A stretch of DNA of 64,000 nt, from positions 433,603 through 497,602 of the forward strand of contig BCKE01000020.1 of assembly GCA_001600495.1 (NCBI GenBank), in the 5' to 3' direction. Positions 41,959 through 53,168 of the stretch are shown here, one piece after another. The stretch's first letter is position 1; the number at the start of each line of letters is the position of its first letter. A model generated the notes under the pieces. The model was not told where the DNA came from, did no database searches, and saw only the letters and a list, made by a program, of their open reading frames with translations. This DNA is from Pilasporangium apinafurcum. Taxonomy: Eukaryota > Oomycota > Peronosporomycetes > Pythiales > Pythiaceae. A program made the translations under genes and the position numbers.

Positions 41959-44900
41959 CTATGTGAACCACACATTCTTTACATCGTCTTGACCAAACAT
42001 CTTCTTGCACGTCGGGCACTTACGATTGCGGGACTTGAGATTCGTATCAATACACTCCTTACAAAACATGTGGAAGCACTTGGAGATGATCACATTCTTA
42101 CGCCGATCTTGGCAGACCGAGCAGTTTACTAATTTCTGCAAATCCTTGAGCTCAAAACGCTCCAGATCAGTCAGCTCTCCTGTGGCATTCGCGGATTTGG
42201 CGGCCTGCAGCAATTTTTCATAACGTTCTTCCTTCTTGCGGTAGGATTCACATTTCTCGCAGGGCTTTTTCTTTTCCTGAAGTAATTGCTGCTGCTTTTG
42301 TGACGTCTCTGCTGCCGATGTAGTGTAGATTTGCTTGGCCACTTCGGCTTCTCGTAAGACTTTACGCTTTTCGGAATCTTGCGCCTCTTGTTCAGATTGC
42401 AAATTCTTCACAAACTCTTTCAACTGTTCTAGTTCTTTTTCCTTCGCATGAAGAGATTCCTGCAATACATAAAGTGAATTAGTATAATTCCATTTTCAAC
42501 CAAGCCTCGAGAAAATTCCACCCGCTTACCTTGATTGATTCGACAAAAGCTTTCTGTTGTTTGTGAACAGTTCCAAGTGATGAAACTTGCAGTCGAACCG
42601 CTGCTAATTCTTCAAAACAATGGGCTTTCGCCTGCTCTTCCCTCGCCAACTGGCTATGTAGTTTCTTGCAGGAGTTGCGTTTGTCATCGAGTTGCTGAAT
42701 CAGCTTCTTTTTTGCATGACGCATGGATTCCATTTCTTTGGAAATACTTTCAATTTCTGCAATCAGAGCATCATTCTCTTCACGTGATGCCGTCTCTGTT
42801 GCCTTCATTTCTTCTATCTCCAATCGTAAATTCTCTATTGTTGACTTGGTATCTCCATGGGCTTGCACTTCAGATTCATATTTGGTTTCCAACTCACTTA
42901 ATCGTTTTAGTGCATCAGAAACTGTTTCTCCACCGGATTTCCTATAAAGTGAAATGCAAGCTGTAAATCGATCGCAGTTATTTCGTCACAATCTATATTC
43001 ATATGGACGTACTCTGCAGACTGCTTCAGTGCAGTGTACGATTCGCTTAGCTCAGTCTTAGCCTTCTGTAATGACGATAGCTATAGCCCAAGCAGAGTGT
43101 CAGATAAAGCGTCGCAGAGTAAGAGAATTGATAATCCAACATACCTTTGCTGATAATTCCTCAACCATCTTATTGACTGCAATTTCTTCCTTTCTATCCG
43201 CCAAATTTTGTTTGCGTTCAAGTTGTGCCTTCAGGGTTTCGTTTTCATGCTTCAAGGATTCATGAACTGATTTTAGCTCAGTGAGCTACATCCAAAACGG
43301 ATGATTAGCAATAAAGTTATATACCATTTCATGCAAGCACCACTAATCTTCCTCCCACCTGATCTCGAAATGTTGATGCGTTTGAAATTTTTTCTCGAAG
43401 GCTCACGTTCTTCATATTCACTTCGTCCATTTGGCTCTTCACCTTGGCCATATCAGCCTGAATGCGACTAATTTTCTTTTTCCATTTTTCGTTCACATGT
43501 TGCTCAATGTCCTGCAAAATGAAGAAGTTTAAACCTGTTAGCACTCCATAAGTGTTCAATCTAGGACAATATTACCAACAAACCTTAGCTTTGTGACGAA
43601 TCTTATTAAACTCTTCACTGATGTGATTCTTTTCCTCGCGAAGTTGGTCCAATTTGTCTTCGTGCTCATGTTTTAGCTTCGCCTCATCCTTCTTCCACTA
43701 CATTTACAACAATATGAGTAACAATCATACATCTTCATGTCCACTACATGCCACTAGGCGTCGTAACCAAACATACCGCTGCCTCTAAAGCTCGAAACCG
43801 TTCCAGCTCCCGTTTCAATCCGTCCGTTTTGCTGCGTTCTTGGTACAATTTGGTGCTTAATATCGACATGTTTTCCCGTAGCGTTGCCATGATCTTCGCT
43901 GTTTCTTTTTCCTGTTGTATTTTTTCTTCTTTTCTTGGTGGAGGTGCTTTGGCATCCTTATCACCGTTAACGTCATCATTGCGCTCCTTCTCACTACTGC
44001 CATTTGTCTGTTCGTCTTTGACGCTGACATCGTTGACATCGGCATTGCACTCGACCAGTTTCCTCAGTCGGTCATAATCTCTACAAGCACGATGCCGTTC
44101 TACTTCTTTATACTCCACATCTCGCTCTAACTCTACCACTTTCTTTTTCAACTGCAATTCAAATGAAATACAAAAAATTAGCAAACCATCACGTACGCAA
44201 GTTCAATTTTGCTGGACGTACCGTCGCCAGCTGGTCACGTAAGCACATGGCTTCTGCTATGGTAACGCGCTTCGCTTCCAGCATTTGCTTGTATTCGAGC
44301 ACTTTGGAATCATCTTTTGCTGCATTCGCGATGGCCGCCAATAATTTCTGCATCAGACCTTTAATCTTGCCACTATTCGCCAACAACTCGTCTCGCACGC
44401 CCTTTTCTAACTCAGTAAGCGCTTCAGGTGCTACAAACTGATTCGGGTTCTCACCATCAATTTCCGCGGAAGCTGGCAGCTCCACATCATCATCTCCTTT
44501 GCTGATCGAGAGAAACCACTCTGGCAGGTTCAGTTTGATGTCTTTGGCTCGTATCCGCACTTCCGCGAAGGAATCCACGGCATTCAATACGTCGCCAAGC
44601 TCCACATCAGAAGAAGAAGAAATTTCCGTAAATGAGCTCATTAAAGTCTCTAAATCATCAATCAGCTGCAGCCATTGCCTTCGCATACAACGAAAAGACG
44701 TGTCGGTCATAGTCCCATGCCGCAGCAGAGCCTCGCATTTGTGTGTTAAATACGTGATCCGTCGATTTTTTTCGATCATATCCAGCTCTAACGCCTTGTT
44801 TTTCCCCTTTACAGCCTCTATCGTGTTTGGATTCGCCTAACACAGTCCGATAAAAACATCAATCTTTGAGTATATCCTGTTTATCCAATATCGAATACAC

Positions 44901-45055
44901 CAGTCCCTTAGAGAGACTAAGCAGCCAGCATTCTTTCATCCCAAACGCACCTCTAACGGTATATCATCGTCCAACTTGATTTTTTTCACCGCAGGAGACG
45001 ACACTGCGTTGCTGGGGGTGGGCGAACTGAGGCGTTTCTTGTGGTTGCCGTTCAT
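41959..45055 (-). CDS. BRE1: BRE1/RNF20-40-type E3 ubiquitin ligase for histone H2B
   Basis: About eleven exons. The start MNGNHKKRLSSPTPSN (ATG 45055) with a basic nuclear-type PAVKKIKLDDD is followed by ANPNTIEAVKGKNKALELDMIEKNRRI and a long series of coiled-coil exons. The C-terminal RING is complete: CSVCQDRRKNVIISKCFHMFCKECIDTNLKSRNRKCPTCKKMF (read in parts; C3HC4), preceded by the family-specific FELKDLQKLVNCSVC and ending GQDDVKNVWFT. In fungi and animals BRE1 works with RAD6/UBE2A to monoubiquitinate histone H2B in transcribed chromatin. The RING is intact, so the enzyme should be active. Introns fall near 42465, 42895, 43020-43080, 43270-43370, 43515-43590, 43695-43780, 44155-44215 and 44835-44950. 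Confidence 0.92.
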
Positions 45056-45428
45056 TTCACTCTCACTCGCATGAATGCTGGCCATCACACCCTTAAGTCA
45101 CCACACAAATGGGTAAGACGCTTCTTCTTGCTTTCCAGTCCAACAAACAACGATTTTCGGCCAATTTTTTTCGCCTCCAACGTCGCTTTCCCTCGCGATC
45201 AGCCACCGTTTTCCCGTGCTTTAGTTGATACAAATTACCAGAGAGCAAGTGAGAGATACTTGCAGTAGGATTGGATTTTATAGCAAAAAGGACCAGCGGA
45301 TTTATCACAAAAAAGAAAAAATGAATTGTTCAAATTGAATTGCAAAATGAATTGTGTATTACTAATTTACATAATTTTTTTAGCAGAATCTATACTATTT
45401 TATGGGTTTTTTTGCAGATAGCGTTAGT
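45056..45428. other. Intergenic region (BRE1 promoter / TauE-SafE 3' end)
   Basis: 373 bp between two minus-strand genes. The portion next to 45055 should hold the BRE1 promoter; the portion next to 45428 is AT-rich and probably the transporter's 3' untranslated region. No other feature is seen. Confidence 0.3.
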
Positions 45429-47186
45429 TTAGGCAGCGACCACTGCTCGAACACTTTCGATGCTCATAGCGACAGCGCTCACCAGCACGATTATGGCCAT
45501 CGAGAACACGATGAGTGACGGGCACTGGAACCGCTGGACGACACGGTGAAGACAGACGTGGCCGATGTATGTCATCAAAAACCCGATGGGCAGCATGATC
45601 TGCGCGAAACTAAAGTTTAAAGATCCCAGCAGGATGTAACTAAAGCTCGACACTATGCAACCAACAAAATCAGCGTCAGTATTTTACCAAATTCGTCACC
45701 TCAGGGATTACAAAGCAAGACGTACTTGAACTTGAGAAGAGCACAGTCGTCGCTGTGATAGCCGACGCAGCGGAAGGTTCAATACCAATTTCTAACAGTA
45801 GGGGTCCATTGACGATCCCGCCACCAATGCCAAACATGCCAGCAACCATACCCGCCAACAACGAGATGATAGGAAAGTACCGCACCGAATGTGGCGTCCA
45901 CTAGCATGCAATTCCACCGTAAGTTCCAAAATTTCGAGCCATTTATAGTACACATGTCGAACTCACCTGAATCTCATCGGGTGAAAGAATATAATATGGG
46001 TTCTGCTGCTTTTGGAAAGTGGCGACAACGTTTTTCATCGAGTACCGTGCGAACACCCAAAGAAACAGTACCGGAAGGAACGACACGATCGGATACCAAA
46101 ATGACGACGGTGAGACACCAATGGGACTCGCGAATTCGCTTCCTCCTTTGAGTAAACTGAGCAGTACCACACCCGAGAAAAGTCCCAAAAGTGCGCCGAC
46201 TTTACGCCATGGGATGTCGGCTTTATATGGAGAAGGGCTCTCCTGCTGAAAATTTGTTCAACATAAGATGAAGGAAGTAGTAGTTGCCAATGCAAAGAGT
46301 GGATGTTTACCTGCTGTCGACGGTTTGGCGCACCAAGTAGAGCCGTGTGCTGTTCATTACGAAAGCAATACCAGTTCTCGGTTCTGCGGACGCTCATAGC
46401 CTTCTGGAACGTCCGAATGCCTGTGATTGTGAGCAGGATGACCAGCAAGATGCAGAGTAACCACGTTGGTGCGATACTGTTGATATAAGTACCAAACGAT
46501 GCTCCCACTGTCGCCATCAAGCCAGTTAGAACTGCTAGAAACAACGGAGAGAATTGAACTGATTGCTAGTGACGTACTTAATAGCATCGGCTGCATGGCC
46601 AGCACAAAATCCCAATCGATCAGTGGCTCCTTCGAGTTTTTGCGCGTTCGCCGAACGTTCAATACGAAATTCCCGATTGCTACATCGCCAGAACACAGTA
46701 CAATCAGAACTCTGTTTGCTTACCACAATATACGCATGAGATTACGCACCTCCTCCTACGATCGTGATACTGGATAAGGGAATCGCTTCCTGCAAAAGTA
46801 TTTAAATCGCATCTCGTCAGACTCAACCACAAAATACTCGACCGTTCTCTTATCCATACCTTTGGATCGAGCTTCATAATAAGGATGTAGATGGGGTCCA
46901 GAACGCCACCACCACCAGTGCCACCACCTGCCGCAATGAAGATCACCAACGCAGCGATTATCATCCCTGCGGTCTCGTCCTTCGCGAATGCGACAGCATT
47001 CATGATCAAATCTTCACCAAAAAATGGCGCATTAGTAGCAACAATTGGTGCTGCTGCAGCACCATCTTCATTGATTTCCTCTCGTAAATGCCTCTGTGCA
47101 TTCACGACCGTTGCAGCCACCAACAGCAAGGTAATCAAGCCCGCGCAATTTTGTCTAGTACTGTTGGTGATAGTACGGCTCCTCAT
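45429..47186 (-). CDS. TauE/SafE-family membrane transporter with RHLR-EE motif after signal peptide
   Basis: About seven exons encode a TauE/SafE (sulfite exporter-like) transporter. The N-terminus MRSRTITNSTRQNCAGLITL with LLVAATVVNA is a clear signal peptide; an in-frame ATG at 47216 would lengthen it. Immediately after the predicted cleavage site come QRHLREEINEDG. Helices follow: AGMIIAALVIFIAAGGGTGGGGVLDPIYILIMKLDP (the glycine-rich family repeat), then an exon with GIRTFQKA, VPVLFLWVF-like segments, a second half-repeat AGMVAGMFGIGGGIVNGPLLLEIGI, ASAITATTVLFSSSSTS and the C-terminal helix VFSMAIIVLVSAVAMSIE. Two such inverted half-repeats define the family, which exports organic sulfonates or sulfite. 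Substrate here is unknown. Confidence 0.85.
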
Positions 47187-48493
47187 GCTCACTTTGTTCG
47201 CACTTACACACGACACTACAACGCTCTGGACCTAGGAGTGCTTTGTCTTAACTTCTCTCTATTACAACTGCAAACCATGAACAAACAAAACGGAACGGAA
47301 TCTTTGGCCAAAACCGAACGCCGACCCCTGGCGAAGAAAAACGAATGCATCTATTTGAAAGTCAACCGTTGGTCAAGAAAGGACCAATCAGCGCTGCAAA
47401 TCGCTACGCATCACCTAGGCGATCTTGTGGATTTGAGCTGATGCTACGAAAAAAGACCAAACCAATCATCCTTGGGTGTTACCTTCATCCATTCCAGCAA
47501 TACATACTCTCGTGGAAGAGTTGCATATGACAGAAGGGAACGGACAAACATTCCATTTCAAAAAGTAAGCGCAAAGCACCCAACTTCAACAAGGTAAACC
47601 AATCACAACACCCGCACAAACAAACAGATTTGTGAAAAAAATCAAATATCTATTATTCGTGACGTTGTATGTAGATATCATACGCTAGTTGTCTTGCATC
47701 CATGATTTCTTCCATGAACATCGTCGCGTTTTTCTATGTTGAGCTTGAAGGGCCCAAGAGTGTGGTTTCTTCTCGTGTCGCAAGCCATCGCTGATGTCGC
47801 ATCCGTGGAATACCTCTGGTACCCGGTTTTGGCAGATGGGAGCCACTTTTTTGATGATTACGCATCAGCCACGCTTTGACGCCAGTGCATACGATCGGGT
47901 CCATAGTGAGTGCGAATAAAGCATTCTGGCTTCGCTTTAATGTTTATCTTTCCTTTGATGCATGCAACCCTGTATGAACACTCTGCTGGCATCCAGCACA
48001 CACTACACTTCTCGATGTCGCTGCAATGGGCGATGTATGTATAAAACGTCTCGCTCGCTCTTTAACTAGATGAAGTGGTTATACGAGTGGATCATCCTCC
48101 AGTCACATCTTCGTCCTTTGGATTTGGTTTCCTTGGAGAGAAATCCTATGCATAATGCAAGTGTTCCGAATCACATTGCTGTCCCCAACGACAGCAAAGA
48201 TAGTGCAGCTTTGAACAGTGTAGTCGAGACCAAGAATGATATTAACTTTACTATTGCACTCATGTTCGGATCGAATGAACGAAACTAGAGCGCTATAAAG
48301 CAAATTGTAGTTACCCCATGTAATGCAATCCAATGAAGCATAATCTGTAGCTACATTGTAGTTCGCTACACATGCGGCTTTGCTCTAGATTGGACTTCTA
48401 TTTTCTTGTGGATGGTTGCCTGACAAATGACTCGTTATCATTTTACGATCTGTACTTACCACTTGATCATCTCGCGTATAAATTCATGTCGCT
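47187..48493. other. Gene-poor 1.3-kb stretch
   Basis: No secure gene was found. A minus-strand frame at about 47900-48055 reads Cys-rich sequence (CSDIEKCSVCW, MPAECSYRVACIKGK) and then a stop. Frames continuing to about 47660 stay open in alternate phases, but I could not build a convincing spliced product. A plus-strand 72-codon frame at 48070-48288 has no features. It may be a decayed gene or just untranslated and promoter DNA. Confidence 0.3.
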
Positions 48494-49294
48494 TCATTGC
48501 ACGCTACACGAAATAGGACCAGCATTGCTTTCTCGATGGGATGTAGGCGGCATATCCATGTTTGCGTCAAAGACGAATTCTTCATCGAACTCAACGGTAA
48601 AACACACACTTAACTTTCCGTAATTGGCACTGTTAGCCCACCCAGGGAACTGTGACCGTAGCACAAGATGCACCGTATCGCCCGGCACAATGTGCTGTAT
48701 CAGCCCTGTGGGTTTTCTAAAGTATTTTCGATGATGGCGAAAGATCGAACGCGCACGAACATTCATATAGAGCCTTTCGCGAGCCACTTCTTTTCTCAAA
48801 GTTGCAGCGTCATCATCTTCTGTGCGTGGTTTCTTTACTACCACTTCTGACCACGTATAGGATCCTTTGTACGTTCCGTTTAAGTGGCGATCCTGGGACG
48901 CCCAGCCCTGATCTTTTGAGCAGCAATCAGCCACGAGCAAGACACATCGCGCCAAATCCATCCCTTCAGGCAACGACAACTGCTCTCTCGACGGCAAATC
49001 CAGCACCAAATAATCGTCGTTCATATTGTTATGGCCACCCCGTCTTTCTGTCGTTTGACATTGGAATGTCATATACACTCCTGCAAAATCCAGTACCGTG
49101 TTCACCACTTCAACGGGAAACGCGCGCTGTTTTGCGATCTCTGCGGCGATAAAGAGGATTTGATCCGCAGTGAACGGCAGAACATCCCCTGCTAAATGTT
49201 TTTCTTCATCGGTGAGCACATGTGGCTCGTCATCAGGTGGCAAATGTGTCGCCACATCATCGGCCACTACGTAAATCCCATCATCGCGTTGCAT
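48494..49294 (-). CDS. Conserved protein with a DQGW-type beta-sandwich-like region, unknown function
   Basis: Intronless, 266 aa. The first 75 residues are acidic, with PVEVVNTVLDFAGVY, a helical motif that often precedes this domain. The core is DLARCVLLVADCCSKDQGWASQDRHLNGTYKGSYTWSEVVV (read in parts), containing a D-Q-G-W-(A/S)-S and a T-Y-x-G-S-x-T-W block. I associate this block with fungal and protist proteins of unknown function. The second half has RERLYMNVRA, IVPGDTVHLVLRSQFPGWAN and a final beta-rich segment LSVCFTVEFDEEFVF. No signal peptide or membrane span is present, so it is probably cytosolic. The pattern suggests an all-beta ligand-binding fold, but I do not assign a function. 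Confidence 0.7.
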   Translation of the reverse strand: MQRDDGIYVVADDVATHLPPDDEPHVLTDEEKHLAGDVLPFTADQILFIAAEIAKQRAFPVEVVNTVLDFAGVYMTFQCQTTERRGGHNNMNDDYLVLDLPSREQLSLPEGMDLARCVLLVADCCSKDQGWASQDRHLNGTYKGSYTWSEVVVKKPRTEDDDAATLRKEVARERLYMNVRARSIFRHHRKYFRKPTGLIQHIVPGDTVHLVLRSQFPGWANSANYGKLSVCFTVEFDEEFVFDANMDMPPTSHRESNAGPISCSVQ

Positions 49295-49683
49295 TTTTGC
49301 TCTTCTTCCTTTTGATCTTCAACAGCCACTTTTACGTAGAACAAATATTCGTAAAAAGCTTAATTACGCCATCGATCTGAACATAATCAGTGGCACTTTC
49401 TGATGCAGCACATGAAGAGCACCCTGTTGGCAGAATGCACGCAGCCAATCAAAACTAGCAACGTGGTTCCTCACTCACTCGCTCACTGTGTGCGTGCGTG
49501 TGGTTATCTCTGTACAATTAGAAGGAAACATCTCTAGCAAACGCTCTCAGGACTAATGCAAAAATACCTCATGCACCACAAAAGCGCTGATCCGATGTGT
49601 GATGGGTCACCATGGCTTTTAACTATGAGATCTGTAATAATGCTGACTAAGCGTGCTTTCACAACAAAGACCGATCTTGGCAG
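49295..49683. other. Intergenic region, no gene seen
   Basis: 389 bp upstream of the DQGW-domain gene, containing its promoter. A CTCACTCACTCGCTCACTGTGTGCGTGCGTGTG-like low-complexity run (49471-49503, described rather than quoted in full elsewhere) is the only notable composition feature. Confidence 0.3.
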
Positions 49684-49699
49684 TGTGGTGATCCCACTT

Positions 49700-50095
49700 T
49701 GATGATGAGGTGGCTAAATTCCGTGAAGTATTGCAAAGAAGCAAGCATGCTGTTCTCAGATATTTGCTGTAATTAAATTAAAGAGAATGATGCCATCAGA
49801 GGTCGCATGTTCATCGCGTTGTCGTTTCCCTTCTCTTTCTTGCTGTGTTTGACATTCAATGCCGTAAATTACCATGTAGTTTACCAGCTGAACGTAACCC
49901 ATCTGATCTTCAGCAGTCAGCGCAAAGAAAAGGCGGACACTATAGCTGCCTCATTCGGCTCACATCGCGCTTTCTTGTCGAGGACTATCCCGTTAAAATA
50001 CTGGTAAGTTCATGTTACGCTTACGCGATCGAACAAAGCAAAAGTACGCACTTATCCGACATAACACTCACGATGGTTTGTGCCAACTGGTCTAG
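49700..50095 (+). CDS. Possible small multi-exon gene, unknown product
   Basis: A tentative gene built from splice consistency rather than homology. A segment near 49890-50003 reads QSAQRKGGHYSCLIRLTSRF then LVEDYPVKIL and ends at a strong GTAAGT donor (50004). Removing 35 nt (50004-50038) continues in frame as QKYALIRHNTHDGLCQLV and a TAG at 50093-50095. Upstream, a segment at about 49702-49770 reads DDEVAKFREVLQRSKHAVLRYLL and could join through short introns of 34 and 48 nt via a hydrophobic stretch MFIALSFPFSFLLCLTFNA. I do not recognise the product, and the start codon is not located. The C-terminal two exons are the better-supported part. Confidence 0.35.
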
Positions 50096-50406
50096 TTCAT
50101 GAAATGATTTTGGCCACGTACCAGACAGACACAACAATGGCGGATTCATTCGTTATTTAACAGGTGTTCAATAATTTTACAAGTAATATAACGGTTTACT
50201 TGATTCTTTCCTTGTATTTTTGGATTTTCTTGCGGTGAGAAGCCGCGAAGTGAAAGAACGAAGAACGCGCGGTGACTCTCGCTTTCTCCACGCGCTCGAA
50301 GAGGAAAAGCACCGCAATCAGCAGACGCCGTTTACTCTACAGAGTGGATTCTTCAGGCAAACAGGTGATTAGTATCTGACGCGAGGAAAAATCTACCAGA
50401 CAGACC

Positions 50407-52726
50407 ATGAAGAAAACACGGCATGTGGTCTATTCCACCAAAACAGTAGCGAAGAAAGCCGTTCAGCAGCAACAGCATGAAGCAGAACAGCCACCGCGCA
50501 GATCGTCTGGGGTTGCCACCACAGATGCGAGGAGATACCAGGATACAATCACAGAGAAACAGGACCAGCAAGGCAACACTACAGCAAGTAGCAGGAAGTC
50601 ACCAACCGCGACGTCCTCGTCATCCACCTCTTCCGTCCCGAAGCACTCACCGTCGTCGTCTCGTCACCACCGCACTGATCGGAAACATCGGACATCGACG
50701 ACTGTCAAGCGGCTGCGACCATCACAGGCACTTCTTCAAAGCGATCAGATCACTGTTGCGCAATGCGTGAAGACAATGGTCGAGAAGAAGACAGAAGCGA
50801 CATTGCTGATCGATAAGAATGGTTTGCTGACTGGGATTTTAACAGATCGGGTATGTATTCGATTGTTCAAGCGGATGTATGGCATTTGGTTGTATAACGC
50901 TGGAAGGTTATCTGCATTCGTAGGATATCGCGTGTAAAGTGGTAGCGATCGGGAAGAGACCCAAGTTTACGCGCGTAAGCGACGTCATGACCCCAAATCC
51001 GTCATGTGTTGCATCCAATGCCAGTGCAATCGATGCGCTGAAACAAATGGTATCGGGTCAATTCCGCCACTTACCAGTCGCAGATAACGAAAAAGGTTAG
51101 TTGGTAGTGTTGGGCAAACCTGGGTATGCATTTGGAGTCTATGACTGGTATTGATATTGGCTGTCGAAATATGCAGTTGTCGGGATTTTAGATATCGCCA
51201 AGTGCTTATATGAAGCGATTACGAAGATTGAGCATGCGTATGATGTTTCGTCGCAGCGCTTGTCGAACGCAGTGAAGAAGGTATGTATTGCCAGAATCAA
51301 ATCGCTCCAAATTTTTATATCTAAAACGCTCCATTACGTTGTATCCTGTGGTTTAGTTGGAACGCCACATGGCCGGGTCTGCGGGTGACAATTTATTTGA
51401 GACGTTGCGTCAGAAGGTGGGTCTAGTGCTTTGTGGGTATGAGCCGTATCGAGTTGGGTAGTCGATTCTTACTTTACCTGTTTCTTTCTAGCTCTTTTTG
51501 CCTACACTTTCCGCTATCCTTATGGAGGGATCAGAGGTGCCCATTTTACGGCCGTCATCAACTGCGATGGAAGCAGCACAGTTAATGCTGACCAAGAAGA
51601 CAAGTGCCGGTAATAAAGCAAGTGTACTCGCAGTGTCTGTCCTCAATTGTCACCATATTGCAATATGTATGTGTTGTCTATTGTTTGTGTGAATCTAGTG
51701 ATGGTTTGTAATGAAGCAGGCGATATGGTGGGAATCTTTACGTCCAAGGATCTCATGCGGCGCGTCGTTGCTGTGGATTTGGACCCTACTACGTGTCTAC
51801 TCTCAACTGTGATGACAGCGAATCCGTATTCTGCCAAACTCGGGACAACGATCTTGGAGACTCTCCATTCGATGCACAATGGACGCTTTCTGCACGTTCC
51901 GGTATTTGACGATGGCGGGAAATTGGTAGGCTTAGTGGATGTATTACAGGTCACATGTGGCGTCGTGCAGCAGATGGGAACGTTTCAGCTGCCGAAAAAT
52001 GAAAATGTTGAGCCGCTTTGGGACCGGTTTCGGGACAGTTTGATTAGTACAGATGAGTCTGGCGATGCTGATGAACCCGATGATGGACCAGACGGTCAAG
52101 AAGGTGGTACAGACGGTGATGACATAGGTACCAACACCAATCCAACCACAGATACAACGCCAGCTTCTTTGATTGGACGAGAGACCTGGAGTGAATATAA
52201 GGAATCCCACAACGTGGAGACGGACCCAACGCAGGCTGATAACCCGCTGCATGAACCGCAACCTGACGTGTTTGTGTACAAGCTTGCGGATTGCTATGGC
52301 AACAATCACCGTTTTACGAGCTCAGCGGAGTCGGTCAAAGATTTGCTGCGCGATGTTCAGAACCGTCTTGGTGATTATACAATCCGAAAAGTTCATTATA
52401 TCGACGATGAAGGCGATCATGTGAGAAGACAATGCGATGTATTATGAATTAGCATGCTAATCAACTTACGATCGTTGTGTTCATGATTCTAGGTGCTGCT
52501 TTTCAAAGATGATGATTTAAAAGATGCAGTCCATCGCGCGCGAATGTGGGGAAACAAATACATTCGGTTGGTGGTTCCTCACCGTGTTTCTCGGTTGGGC
52601 GAAAGACCTGGTGGTCTCCGTCCTGTATTTGCTCACGGCACCGACACAGCCTTAGGGATTGTGTATTACGCTGCCGCTGCTGCCGCGATTGCCGGCGCCT
52701 CATTCTTTTTGAGTCGTCGAAGATAA
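50407..52726 (+). CDS. Four-CBS plus PB1 domain protein with C-terminal membrane anchor (CBSCBSPB type)
   Basis: About six exons encode roughly 600 aa. A basic, Ser/Thr/Gln-rich disordered N-terminus (MKKTRHVVYSTKTVAKKAV) of about 105 residues is followed by four CBS motifs: ITVAQCVKTMVEKKTEATLLIDK, VSDVMTPNPSCVASNASAIDALKQM, VPILRPSSTAMEAAQLMLTKKTSA and LSTVMTANPYSAKLGTTILETLHSM. An acidic linker (DESGDADEPDDGPDG) leads to a PB1 domain (VYKLADCYGNNHRF, IHYIDDEGD and LLFKDDDLKDAV), the acidic OPCA-type end. The last 25 residues (LGIVYYAAAAAAIAGASFFLSRRR) form one helix with a basic tail, i.e. a tail anchor. CBS pairs bind adenosyl nucleotides and PB1 mediates dimerisation, so an energy-sensing scaffold on a membrane is likely; relatives exist in plants and fungi. 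Confidence 0.9.
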
Positions 52727-53168
52727 AAATCGCGAGAGTGAACAAGGAACGTTAGTGTGATTGTGTGTGATCAGCCTGTGCCGCGTAATGAATGCTTCAA
52801 TGAGTGTCGACGCCACCATCAATTTTGTAAATGTAGTTCACGTCTTCCAACAATCCGCTGCGAAAGGTGTTTTAATTTTTTACTTTTCATTGTTAGAACG
52901 AGCGAGACCAATATATAAAGTGTTTGGCATACATAGGGCCATTTTCATTTTATATTTCAATGCAACGCAACAAAAAGAAACAAAAGTAAAACGATTCTCG
53001 TATCTCGACCCATCACTGTTTTGTGCGAGGATCATAAATAGCGGTCAAAAACGAAAGAACAAGGCGACAGTTGCACACAGCCACAAGTCCAAAGCGTCGC
53101 CAAGAGATTCATGCAAAGGGCGATTCTTTTTTCAAAATGTGTGACCTGTCGTTCAGAAGGGTGAATCT
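52727..53168. other. Convergent 3' intergenic region
   Basis: 442 bp between the 3' ends of the CBS-PB1 gene and the TMUB-like gene. A plus-strand frame at 52761-53144 has no family features. No gene is seen. Confidence 0.35.

Noticed and set aside
47082-47186. Reading the RHLR-EE protein as a secreted RxLR effector
   Set aside because: The remainder is a multi-helix TauE/SafE transporter, incompatible with a soluble effector.
49807-50007. 66-codon plus frame with a hydrophobic start
   Set aside because: As a stand-alone gene it reads through a strong GTAAGT donor; a spliced alternative in another phase is more coherent.
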